DNA of 64,000 nucleotides from NCBI GenBank assembly GCA_029834535.1, contig JAQMWT010000316.1, positions 248,001 through 312,000 on the forward strand, given 5' to 3'. Below are positions 43,440-53,493 of the stretch, in pieces. Positions within the stretch are counted from its first letter, which is position 1. Each line of letters starts with the position of its first letter. The notes beneath the pieces are model-generated. The model did no database searches. It was not told the origin of the DNA and worked only from the letters and a program-made list of their open reading frames with translations. The translations under genes were made by a program, and so were the position numbers. Origin of the DNA: Chrysophaeum taylorii. Lineage: Eukaryota > Sar > Pelagophyceae > Pelagomonadales > Pelagomonadaceae.

Positions 43440-46400
43440 CTGCTTCTGAACCAGTGTCTTGCTGAAGGCATCGACCTCACGGCGCAGGTCGGCACCTGTT
43501 CGCCCCCCCGAACGGTCCGGTTGGCAACAGGAACGTTCGCAGCGGGACGGGGTATGGCCGGGGGGCGCAGAAGGAAATTCACGACGAAATTGATCGTTAG
43601 TCAAAATGTCCGCGGTCTCAAGAACGAGGCGAAGATGGAAGAGTTGGTGGCGAATATGCGGAGGTGACGTATTTATGCGGGAATGTACCAGGAAATTTGG
43701 CTCTCGGGTAATCAATCGTTGGAAGAAGAGGATGGACTGAAGCTGGTTTGCTCGGGTCTTCCTGCTGACGAAAAAAGCCACCGAGGCCAACAAGGAGCGG
43801 CCGTGGCTCTCAGCTTCTCGGAGGAGAGGGCATGGCGAGACAACGGTGAAGAACTGATTCGGGCCTCGGCTCGCGTCCTGGCATTGCGTCTTGTTGCGAA
43901 AGACGGGAAAGGTCGTGATGTCGGGCTCGTCCTCGTCAGTGCCTATGCACCGGTCGGTAATGCCTCTGCTGAGGCGTGGGCCTCTTTCTACGATGATTTA
44001 GATACCGCGCTACAACTTCAACGGCGTCGCGACACTCTTATCATGGGGATGGATGAGAACGCCAGAATTTTTGGCGTTCGGGCTGATTTGGATGACAGAC
44101 CCATTTGTGGTCCACGTGGGGTACGGCACGTGATCGACGCGGGTCGGCGGATGTATGCCTTTCTCGCCACGAGGGAACTGGCAGCAGCTGGCACCTACTT
44201 CGCAAAACCCAACCACGGGACATGGGTGCATCCTCGTTCGTGTTTACCCCACCAACTCGACCATTTGTCGTCGTGGACTGTCACAAGGTGGGTCGTTTTT
44301 TTGGATGTAGGCGTCACTGAGAGCATTGCCGATTCTGATCACAGAGCGCTCAAGTGCATCGTCCGAATCCAGATGCGACTCGCGCGGCCTAACTATGGAC
44401 GGAAAACCCACCTCCGGCTAGACTACTCTCCGCCGTTCAATAGCTCCCGATTGTGCGGCCAGGTTTTGTCGCGCCGTGCATGTGACCTACCTCACGTTAG
44501 TAACGACACCGTCAGACGCGGACGCGGGCTCTGTGTACTCCAAGGTGGAAGCAGCGGAGCAAGCTTCGGCTTCTGCCACGCTGAACCGCACCCGACGCAA
44601 CGAACCGGGTTGGTTCAGAGCTGCAGCTAAAGTTATATCACCTATAATACAAGCGCGCAACTCGGCTTTCGCAGCGTTCACGGCAGCATCCTCGGCCGCC
44701 GCGCGCCGCTTGCTCCTCACTCCTCTGAGAATTGCTCGTCGTGAAGTCTCTACGGCCGTGGTACAGGCAAAGGAACGCTCGATCTGCTCGATGTGTGATG
44801 AGCTGAATGTCGGCTGCGAGTCGCTTGGTGGCATGAAGCAATATTGGGAGATTGTCGACCGTCTTAAGAGCAGCTTGTCCAAGGACAGATCGTCACGTCA
44901 GACACTCCGGCGCAAGCCGGATGGTACGCGTTGTTCAACACCTAAGGAAAATGCCGACGTGTTCCGTTCACATTTCGCGAAGCTTTATCACCGCGAGCCT
45001 TGTTTTGACGCAGAAGTCATTGAGGATATAGATCAGCGGTCAATCAGTGATGAACTTGGTGCTGTACCGTCAGATGACGAGATTCGCCTTGCTGTGCGGC
45101 AGCTCAATCTTTCAGCTGCTGGAGCATCGGGCGTTCGTGCGGAGAGATGGCGGACGCTCGCTGGTCGTCAGAGCACGTTTAGGATCCTCAATACAGTAGT
45201 GCATGAATTCTGGTCGTCCGAGAAAGAACCTGAACGGTGGGATATCGGCCTTCTTGGTATTTTGCCGAAGAAAGGTGACTTTTCGCTCCCAGGTTCCTAT
45301 CGCTTCGTGATGATGCTCGAGGTCGCGCAAAAGATTGTCTCCAACATCATATGCCCGCGTCTCGGTGTCATCTCGGCTGAGCTCGAACACGAGTCGCAGT
45401 GCGGCTTTTGGCCGGAACGAGGGACTGCCGACACAACCTTTAGCCTGTAGGCGGCATTGAAGAAGCGTCGTGAGCACGGCATGGAAACATGGGTACTAGT
45501 CATTGATTTCGTCAAGGCTTTCGACAAGGTCCCGCGGGAACTAATCTGGCAAGTGATATTGAAATTCGGCGTTCCAGCGAAACTCGTACGCTTCATTATA
45601 GCTCTCCACCGTATACAAGTGCGGTTCTCCGTCTTCAGCGCCACCGCCTCGATCGACTCCATAATCGGCGTTGAGCAGGGTGATGTCCTAGGTCCGGTTC
45701 TTTTCGTTCTATACATGGCGGCCTTGACCATTTCATGGCGGCGTCGTGAAGGTCGGGAACCAGCATGCATTTTCAAGACGAAGTACGATGATGTACTCAC
45801 TGGACGTCGCTACAACGAAAAACGCGGCACTCAGGAAGTCGCACTCGAAGAGTCAGCGTACGCAGATGATGTGGCGATCCCGTTTCGCGATCGTCGTGCT
45901 GTGAATGAGGCGACGCCCTGTCTCATCCGGCATTTTGCCAGATGGGGTATGAAAGTCCACACGGGTGACCGCCAAGCAGGGAAAGAGTCGAAATCCATCA
46001 ATACGTTTTTGCCTCGAAATACATCTCTGCCCGAGCCAAACGAACTGTCTACGTCGGTCTAATCCTTGCCATCCTCCTTCACGGTGCGGAATCAAGGTGC
46101 CTAACCGAGGTTGTCTACAGTCGTCTACGATGCTTTCACGCACAATGCGCACGCTTGATGTGCCGCGTTACACGTCGCTAAACCTGGCAACATCACATCA
46201 AAACTTCAACCCTCCTCCGGCGCCTCGGCCTGGAGACTATCGACATCTACGTCTCGCGCTGAAAAGTTCGCTGGGCAGGCCACGTTTCCCGCATGGCCTG
46301 GCATCGCCTCCCTCGGAAAATGCTCACCTCCTGGTGCGCCTCCAAACGCCCCCGCGAGTCCCCACATTTCACGTGCGGCCGTGGTCTCAACAAGAAGGCA

Positions 46401-46480
46401 CTCGGCAAGTTCAATATAACCCCGACGACCTGGTACTCCCTCGCGACAACTGGCGACAACAAATCAACTCGGGTGAAGGG
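43440..46480 (+). mobile_element. LINE with APE endonuclease and reverse transcriptase, decayed
   Basis: The most complete LINE here. The apurinic-type endonuclease is visible: SQNVRGLKNEAKMEEL, MYQEIWL, LVSAYAPVGNAS, RRDTLIMGMDENARIFG, HQLDHLSS, DSDHRALK. The reverse transcriptase follows: LLGILPKKGDFSLPGSYRFV, QCGFWPERGTADTTF, VLVIDFVKAFDKVPREL (motif A), VEQGDVLGPVLFVLYMA (motif B), YADDVAI (motif C). The C-terminal region has RLPRKMLTSWCASKRPRE. Defects: in-frame TGA at 43667, a frame change near 44450, an in-frame TAG at 45448, and further frame changes after 46060. A typical 3' end (AGGTC terminus and tail) is not found after 46480. It is the likely parent type of the mini-LINE at 38823. 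Confidence 0.8.
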
Positions 46481-46499
46481 TAGTGGAGATTTTGGAACG

Positions 46500-47950
46500 G
46501 GCTCCAATTATTCTTATCGAACGTCGCGACAATCCAGAAACGGTTGGAACCTTCCGGTACGAGGCCTCGATCGGGAGATACGCGACATTCGTAAATTCAA
46601 CGCGCACGTCGGTCGACAGCGAGTCTATTATTCGAGACACGGAGTCCACATGATCCCGGCGATATTCGGGTGACGTGCGCGACGCAGCGGAGCATCGACT
46701 GAAAAATTATGGAGCTACGTTCGGCTCGACAATTTTCTCGGGCGAGTGACCAACTTGTAAGCCGTCACGCAGAGGCAAGCGATGGACAAGCAACGGCAAC
46801 AAAATCTATCCACTGATTGTCGAGAGTCGAGTGCATGAGACGCAGTGGTGTCGAGCACAAGGCAAGCGGCGCACAACGCTCGCAGGAAGCCGAGCACACG
46901 ACGAAAGCCTTCAGAGAAGCAGCCCGCAATACAAAGTATACGCCAAAGCCATTCGTCAAGAAGAGGAACTGAGCACGCTCAGCAGCAACGGCGTTCGGTC
47001 TAATGTGCTTAAAAAGTCGAACGTCGAAATCTTCGTCCTCGGCCAAGATAAGTCGGGGCTCGAGCCCGATTCCTACGCGTTAAAGAAAGTCGACACCGTC
47101 GGTGAAGCTGGCTCTGCAAGCAAGACAAGCACTCATGGGCGTCTACAAGAAGATCAAATAAGGCAAACAAGCGCAGGCTCATGGTGAAAAACGTTTTGCC
47201 CAATGGCTGTCGCTGGGCGATTCCGGTTAGTGGAGATTGGATGGCGCCAGCAACTTGACGCTCGCTGGTTTCCTGAGGGACGATGACAAGCTCAAGACGA
47301 GGTCAACGAGCGGTTGGCAACGAAGCTGCGAAAGCAACCGTGCAGGCACCATCAGCTCCCCGCAGAGATGGTCGACTCGCTGGTGGGCTCGCGCATTGAG
47401 AAGTTTTTGTGGGAATTGGAGGGCCGGGCTTTTACTTGACGTCTCGTGAGTGCGCGAGGCGGTTTCCAGGACCGACTCCAAACACAGCCGCAAAATGCTT
47501 TGCTTCGGCTGGGTTTTTGTCTTCTACGACGACGACGGCTTCTCGGTATGCTGAAGGCAAACCGTCCAACCTTTTCCAGCGCCGCTCCAGGTCTGTGTCG
47601 CTTCGAGTCGGATATGATGGCGAAAATGACAAGGGATTGGATTTTGACCAGGGTGACGACGACGATGACGACCATTTTGGGTTTTGATTCCCCCCCTGCA
47701 AGGCGGTTCTCGACCCATCTTCGAAAAGACACGACTGCAATGATTGATTGGACCGCCCACTCTCCGCATGCCTGGCCATGTCCTGGGAACGCCTGATCCC
47801 GACCCCGCCGAGACGAACGCCGTTTTATTCTTCGATTTCCCCGTCTCCAGAGTGCACCGGAAGGAACTCGCACCAGATTTCCAAACAAGCTCGTGTCCTC
47901 GAAAGCGGGCGCTGGATCGGTTGCCCATCCCCCGGCTTTCTTCTTAGACC
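46500..47950 (+). pseudogene. decayed coding region with Tudor/SH3-like segment, copy 2
   Basis: Plus-strand pieces in changing frames: SSPQYKVYAKAIRQEEELST with VEIFVLGQDKSGLEPDSYAL (46920-47080), MVDSLVGSRIEKFLWELEGR (about 47370), FVFYDDDGFS and LKANRPTFSSAAP (47510-47590), then an acidic tail (DQGDDDDDDH). The VDSLVG, YDDGFS and LKANRPTF blocks match the minus-strand remnant at 12505-13120 in the same order. I see no intact copy. It could be an eroded host gene duplicated by repeats, or a gene carried by an element. Confidence 0.45.
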
Positions 47951-48100
47951 CTACTTATTGCACGAGGAAAGGTCACACGTATATACAACACATCGCCTTT
48001 TTGTGAGCGAGGACTTCATGGTACGGCGAAACAAAGGACGAAAGAATCAGAGGAAACACGTAGGGCGTGTTCACCAGAAGTGCGGTCGAAAAGCGCGTTG

Positions 48101-48811
48101 TCATCCCTCAGAGTCGTGGGCGAGTAATGCGTAAATATCCCGGTATCCCTTGGTCGCACCTGGCGCAGCGAGCATGGGAGAGACGTCGTGCCAAAGGCGG
48201 CGGTCGTCGAAGACTATCATATTGCCGGGAGGAAGTTCGAAGACAAAATGGGGGTCGGCATCCCTCGCTTTGCGCAGCGAGGTGACCGCACCCTGGACGG
48301 CGTGGCGGTCGATGCAGGCGATGGCGACCGAGTCGTACCCGTCTTGGTGGACGCCCTCGGGCACGAGGTTGGTCGACGACGCGTCGCAGCAGACTCGGAT
48401 CTGATGCACGTGGACTTCTGGGGTTGCGTGCGCGACTGACGCGGCGAAGCGGTCTAGGAGCGCCTGGAACTCGGGCGACGCGACGTCCTGGGCTCGGAGG
48501 GGGGCGTACGCGCGGATCTTGTCGCCGAGGTATTTGTTGTATGCAGAGCTCTGCACAAACCGACCGGCACGCACGAGACTCCATCCTTCCTCTGTCCGGC
48601 TCACCACGCCATACCGACGATAGCGTTCGCTCTCGTAGTACGCGTCGGCGGCCTCGTGGATGTTCTCAAAGTGCGTCGCGAGAGCCTCGACGTTCGCGAT
48701 AGGGACTAGGCAGTACTCAACGTCTTTCACCAGCAACGGCGAGCTGCCGCTCCTCATCGCCTCGAGGGCCGCCGCCATGGAGCTGAGCAATAGTAGAATG
48801 CCACTACCCAT
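48101..48811 (-). CDS. 2OG-Fe(II) dioxygenase, PF10014-like, secreted or membrane-anchored
   Basis: Starting at the ATG at 48811 (MGSGILLLLSSMAAALEAMR, a signal-like leader) the protein is 236 aa; the open frame extends 50 codons further upstream, but that part is basic and reaches nearly into the IFT140 promoter. Features of the 2OG-Fe dioxygenase family PF10014: VHVHQIRVCCDASS, then VPEGVHQDGYDSVAIACIDR with iron ligands H155 and D157, GNMIVFDDRRLWHDVSPM with H208, and GYRDIYALLAH with the 2-oxoglutarate arginine R224. All key residues are present. Family knowledge: some bacterial members hydroxylate free amino acids; the substrate here is unknown. It diverges from IFT140 over 173 bp. Confidence 0.8.
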   Translation of the reverse strand: MGSGILLLLSSMAAALEAMRSGSSPLLVKDVEYCLVPIANVEALATHFENIHEAADAYYESERYRRYGVVSRTEEGWSLVRAGRFVQSSAYNKYLGDKIRAYAPLRAQDVASPEFQALLDRFAASVAHATPEVHVHQIRVCCDASSTNLVPEGVHQDGYDSVAIACIDRHAVQGAVTSLRKARDADPHFVFELPPGNMIVFDDRRLWHDVSPMLAAPGATKGYRDIYALLAHDSEG

Positions 48812-48984
48812 GACCTTTGCCGACACGAAAGAACAAATCAGCGGCCACCGCGGCGTTTTTTTTTCTTTCCAACGGCACCGAGAGCCAGAAAAACGAACCG
48901 AAAGGTGTCTTTTTTGAAAACTGCAACAACTAGGGTTGAGGCTTAGCACATTAGGGACCAACCAAACGACGAATACTACCGAGT
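48812..48984. promoter_or_regulatory. divergent promoter region, 2OG dioxygenase / IFT140
   Basis: 173 bp separate the two start codons. It includes T-rich and A-rich runs but no element I can name. Confidence 0.45.
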
Positions 48985-51900
48985 ATGGCGTCGCTGTTCC
49001 TGGATTTTCCGTGCGCCGTGTCGGGCGGCGCCAAGGTACGGCAAGTGACGTGGTGCGGCGTGGAACCGATATGCGCCGTGGTCACCGACGACAACCGCAT
49101 CTCGTTCTACCTCGAAGAGGGCATATGTTTGGAGGAGTGCAAGATTCAACGGAAATGCACAGCGACGGCCGCGGCGTGGCACCCCAAGGCCAAGCTCATC
49201 GCGAGCGGGTGGGAGGACGGACACGTGTCGGTGTGGTCCATCGGGACAGCGGCGACCTGCTGTTTCGCGTCGGACAAGAAGCACGCGCGCAGCCCGTTGC
49301 GCGTATGCGCGTGGAGCCCGTCGACGACGAGGCTCGTGACCGGCGATGGCTCTGGAACGATTATTGTGTGGAAGGCCGACGGGAGGGGAGGACTGTCAGA
49401 GTTCCGGGAGTACGTGGCGGGGTCGGGCGTGACGTGCGCCGCATACTCGACCAAGAGCGAGGGGCCTTCCGTGTTCTTCGCCGGGACGAGCAACGGATCC
49501 GTTTACGCCGCCGACGACCTCGGCCAGGCCCACGAGGTGACGACACTAGGCGCGCGCATCGATCACATGTTGTTTTACGAGGCCAAGCAGCGATTGGTCG
49601 TTTTGACGCGGGCGTTGGTGTTGGTGCAGCTCGAGATGACGCGAGAGGGCAGAGCTATCCCGGTGATGAAGATGAAGGTGTCGGTGGCGGGCGGCGGCGC
49701 CGACCGCGGCGTTAGGCACGTGTGTTGGGCGGGACCCGGAGTTATCGCCGCCGCGACGGGAGAAGCGCTGGTCCGGTTCTGGAACCTCGCGACAGACGAG
49801 ACGTACGTGCTCGGCCTCGCGACGGCGCGTCTCGAGCGCACCGCGCGCGTCGCGTCCGTCGCCTTCAACCCACTCCAGAGGTACCTCGCCGTTGGGACGC
49901 GCGACGGGCGAATAGCGATGTGGCGATTTTTGGGCGATTATCAGCGCAAGCCCTCGGAGGACGTGACGACGAGCGCGGCCGACTGGGAGGCGATGCCGCA
50001 CTCGACGGCGTGCGGCGGCCCGATCGAGGAGCTCGCGTGGGGGCCCGGCCAGGGCCTGCTCGCCGCAGCGTCGCCCGACGGCGCAACCTCGCTCCTCTCG
50101 GAGACCGTGCTCCATCGATTGCTACGGGACGACGTCGGCGCCATCCAGCTCTCGACCGACACGGTCCGGGTCGAGCGCCAGAACGGCGCGAGTGCCGTCC
50201 TTCGGACCGACATTTCGATCCGCGGGCTCGCCGTCTCGTCGAGGCACATCGTCGCTTGGAACGGCCAGGAGGCGCGTGTCTATGAGTGGGTGGCCGGTGA
50301 CCCGCGACAGATCGCGAAATTTCCGACGACGGCGCGCGCTATGGCGCTGCGCGACGACACGCTCGTCCGCACGTCTACCAACCTCGTCGAGCTCTGCAAT
50401 CTCCAGGGGGTCCGCAAACAGAAAATACCCTTCTCCGATGGCGAGGGCTCGCCGACACACCTCGATATCAACGGGAATTTCCTGGCCGTCGCCACCGACA
50501 CCGGCCTCATTAAGATCTTCCAGGTCGACCGCCGCGAGCCCAAGCAGCTCGGCTCGCCCGGCCGTTTCGACCTCGAACCAGCCACCAAGCAGCCCGGTTC
50601 GCCCAAGCAGCAGCAGCAGCAGCAGCAGCAGCGCAAGGCCGCGATGAACACTAATCAGAGGAAAAAGACGGGGAAGGCAATCCGGTCGATCAAGTGCAAC
50701 GCCGACGGCACGCGCGTCTCAATTTTGGCGGACCACGTCCACGGGTCGTCGGTGCGCATCTGCGAACCCGACTCGAGGCTTCACGTCTACGACACGGACC
50801 GTGACGTCGTCGACGCCCACGACTTCGGGGCCGTCCGTCGGTACCCGGTGTCGCACTACTGGGACCCGCTCGAACCAAAGTTACTGGCGTGCGAGACGCG
50901 CGCGCTTCGCAGCGCGGCGACGTCGTCCGACGCGACCGCGCGGCAACGGGTGAGCGATGCTGTCAAGTACAGCTCGCTCGGTCTGTCGAACGATGAGAAT
51001 CGCGATGACGAGGACTCTCAAAAGGAAAAAGAGGCGTTGGAGACACGATCGAAAATCCTCGAGAAGAAGCTCGCACGGTCGGCTGAAGAGGAAGCCGGAG
51101 CGGTGATCGAGGTGACGACCCTGTTCGTGACGGCTGACCATGGCATGCTGCTCCAGGACGTGTTCGCGCTCGAGGCGCCACTCGAGGCATTGTTGGGAGT
51201 CCAAGTGCCGCGACTCTTCTTCACGCGCACAGGGGCCTCGCCTCCGCAGCAGCAGCAGCAGCAGCAGCCGCCGGAAGAGACCAAGGGCGAGCACAAGGAG
51301 GCGGCGAGGGCCTACGGGGACGTCGGGCTTTGTAGCCGCGTGATGCGCGACTTTGTCGGTCTCGACGAAGCCGACGAGCAGACACGGGCAGCTCTTTTGA
51401 ATTTTTCGTACTATCTCACGGTCGGGAACATGGACGAGGCGCACAGAGCCGTGCGTCTTATCAAATCGCCGTCGGTGTGGGAGAACATGGCTCACATGTG
51501 CGTCAAGACCAAGCGGCTCGACGTCGCCGAGGTGTGCTTGGGTCATATGGGCCACGCGCGCGGGTCGGCTGCCGTCCGGCTTGCCAAAGATCAAGCTTCC
51601 GAAGTCGAGGCTCGGGTTGCGGCCGTCGCGGTGCAGCTGGGCCTTCGGAACGACGCGGCGCGCCTGTTGCGCGAATGCAGGCGGTATGACCTCCTCAACG
51701 AGCTTTACCAGGCCGCCGGCGAGTGGTACCTCGCGCTCGACACCGCCGAGCGGTTCGACAGGATTCATCTACGATCGACGCACCACCGCTACGCCCTCCA
51801 CCTCGAGTCGCTCGGCCAGTACGACGCGGCTGCTCGACACTTTGAGCTCGCCGACACGCACCGCCGCGAAGTGCCCAGGATGCTCGTCGCTCGCGGCGAA

Positions 51901-53493
51901 CAGGCCGCGCTCGAACGATACGTAATGCGTTCCGAAGACGCCGAATTGCTCAAGTGGTGGGCGGGGTACTGCGAATCTCTGGGCCATCTCGACTCGGCGC
52001 AGACGTGCTACGACAAGGCGAACGACTACTTTAACCTCGTTCGCGTCGCGTGCCTCGCCAACGACGTGCCGCGCGCAGCCGACCTCGTCGACGAAGGGAG
52101 ATCGGCCGCGGGTGCCTACCACCTCGCCCGGCATCTCGAGGGCCGCGGCGACGTAACGGAAGCGATCCAGTACTTTGCCAAGTCGGGATGCTACAACCAC
52201 GCGATTCGACTCGCGAAGGAGTACGGTCTCGACACGGATCTCATGCAGTTCTGTATCAAGGCGAGGCCGAGTCTCCAGGTCGAGTGTGCTCATTATTTCG
52301 AAAACAAGGGCGAGTTCGAAAAGGCCGTGCAGCTCTATCAAAAGGGCGGCGACCTCGCCAAAGCACTCGATTTGTGCTTCAAGGTGGGCGGCTCGGGCCG
52401 CGCCGAAATGTTCGAGGTTCTTGCGAACATCTCCAAGGATATCGACGCGTCACCGGCGGTCTTAGCACGGTGTGCGGAATTTTTCATCGAGCACGACCAG
52501 TACGAGGAGGCCGTGAAATTGTACATTCGTGGCGGCAGGTTCGGACCCGCGATAGCCCTCTGCGTTGACCGTAACGTCAAAATTTCCGACGACCTTGCCG
52601 AAGAGTTGACACCCGAAAAGTCGGAGAAGATCCCAGCGTCCGAGCGGACAGAGATATTGGTCGAGCTCGCGAAAGCTCTAAAGAAGCAGCAATCGTGGGG
52701 CTTGGCTTGTAAAAAGTATACGCAAGCGGGCGACCGGCCGAGGGCGTTGAAATGTCTGTTGAAGTCTGGCGACACCAAGAACATTATTTACTATGCTTCT
52801 GTAAGCAGGAACCGCGACATTTACATTCTTGCGGCGAACTATCTCCAGTCGTTGGATTGGCACGCGTCCACCGACGAAGCGCAGGCCCTGGTGAAAAAAA
52901 TCGTCGAGTTTTACACAAAGGCGAAAGCGTATGAGCAGCTCGCGAGCTTCTACGATGCGTTCAGCCAGGTGGAGATCGACGAGTACCGCGATTACGACAA
53001 GGCTCTGGGGGCGCTCAAGGAGTCCAAAGCGCAACTTGACAAACTCCCCCGGTCGTCCCAAGATAAGGACCGGCGTATCGCTGCGTTGACGCACCGTATC
53101 GCCATCGTGACAGACTTCGTCCAGGCGAGAAAGTACGAGAAGTCCGACCCTGACAAGATGGTCTCGCTGTGTACGGACATTCTCCAGCGGCGCGACGTCG
53201 ACCTTGCCATCCGCGTCGGAGATGCGTACGCCCTCATGATTGAGAACCACCACGCCAACGGGCAGCCCCAAGACGCGTTTGCCCTCATTCAGCAGATGCG
53301 CCAGCGGAGCATTGTCCTCCACCCCTACATCGAGCAGGACCTACTCGAGCAAATTCACAAGGCCGTCGGAGCCGAGCCCCCCACTGACGCGCGCCGAGGA
53401 ACAGACTCCCGGCATACCGATGACGAGGAGGACGACGAGATCCCCGACGAAATTCTCGATGACACCTCCGACGCCGGAAGTCACCACAAGTAG
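48985..53493 (+). CDS. IFT140: intraflagellar transport protein 140 homologue
   Basis: A single uninterrupted frame of 1502 aa (animal IFT140 is about 1460). The N-terminus is a WD40 beta-propeller pair: AWHPKAKLIASGWEDGHVSV, VCAWSPSTTRLVTGDGSGTI and VAFNPLQRYLAVGTRDGRIA in about residues 1-320, with more blades to about 530. A helical TPR-like solenoid follows from about residue 800. The C-terminus is very characteristic: ALKCLLKSGDTKNIIYYASV, NYLQSLDW, EFYTKAKAYEQLASFYDAFS, QVEIDEYRDYDKALGAL. Two poly-Gln inserts (PKQQQQQQQQ, about 541; PPQQQQQQQPP, about 753) are lineage-specific loops. Family role: core IFT-A subunit for retrograde transport and membrane-protein entry in cilia, so the organism makes a flagellum at some stage. 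The ATG at 48985 is the first in frame and matches the family start. The tail is acidic (DDEEDDEIPDEILDD). No intron is needed. Confidence 0.95.
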   Translation: MASLFLDFPCAVSGGAKVRQVTWCGVEPICAVVTDDNRISFYLEEGICLEECKIQRKCTATAAAWHPKAKLIASGWEDGHVSVWSIGTAATCCFASDKKHARSPLRVCAWSPSTTRLVTGDGSGTIIVWKADGRGGLSEFREYVAGSGVTCAAYSTKSEGPSVFFAGTSNGSVYAADDLGQAHEVTTLGARIDHMLFYEAKQRLVVLTRALVLVQLEMTREGRAIPVMKMKVSVAGGGADRGVRHVCWAGPGVIAAATGEALVRFWNLATDETYVLGLATARLERTARVASVAFNPLQRYLAVGTRDGRIAMWRFLGDYQRKPSEDVTTSAADWEAMPHSTACGGPIEELAWGPGQGLLAAASPDGATSLLSETVLHRLLRDDVGAIQLSTDTVRVERQNGASAVLRTDISIRGLAVSSRHIVAWNGQEARVYEWVAGDPRQIAKFPTTARAMALRDDTLVRTSTNLVELCNLQGVRKQKIPFSDGEGSPTHLDINGNFLAVATDTGLIKIFQVDRREPKQLGSPGRFDLEPATKQPGSPKQQQQQQQQRKAAMNTNQRKKTGKAIRSIKCNADGTRVSILADHVHGSSVRICEPDSRLHVYDTDRDVVDAHDFGAVRRYPVSHYWDPLEPKLLACETRALRSAATSSDATARQRVSDAVKYSSLGLSNDENRDDEDSQKEKEALETRSKILEKKLARSAEEEAGAVIEVTTLFVTADHGMLLQDVFALEAPLEALLGVQVPRLFFTRTGASPPQQQQQQQPPEETKGEHKEAARAYGDVGLCSRVMRDFVGLDEADEQTRAALLNFSYYLTVGNMDEAHRAVRLIKSPSVWENMAHMCVKTKRLDVAEVCLGHMGHARGSAAVRLAKDQASEVEARVAAVAVQLGLRNDAARLLRECRRYDLLNELYQAAGEWYLALDTAERFDRIHLRSTHHRYALHLESLGQYDAAARHFELADTHRREVPRMLVARGEQAALERYVMRSEDAELLKWWAGYCESLGHLDSAQTCYDKANDYFNLVRVACLANDVPRAADLVDEGRSAAGAYHLARHLEGRGDVTEAIQYFAKSGCYNHAIRLAKEYGLDTDLMQFCIKARPSLQVECAHYFENKGEFEKAVQLYQKGGDLAKALDLCFKVGGSGRAEMFEVLANISKDIDASPAVLARCAEFFIEHDQYEEAVKLYIRGGRFGPAIALCVDRNVKISDDLAEELTPEKSEKIPASERTEILVELAKALKKQQSWGLACKKYTQAGDRPRALKCLLKSGDTKNIIYYASVSRNRDIYILAANYLQSLDWHASTDEAQALVKKIVEFYTKAKAYEQLASFYDAFSQVEIDEYRDYDKALGALKESKAQLDKLPRSSQDKDRRIAALTHRIAIVTDFVQARKYEKSDPDKMVSLCTDILQRRDVDLAIRVGDAYALMIENHHANGQPQDAFALIQQMRQRSIVLHPYIEQDLLEQIHKAVGAEPPTDARRGTDSRHTDDEEDDEIPDEILDDTSDAGSHHK

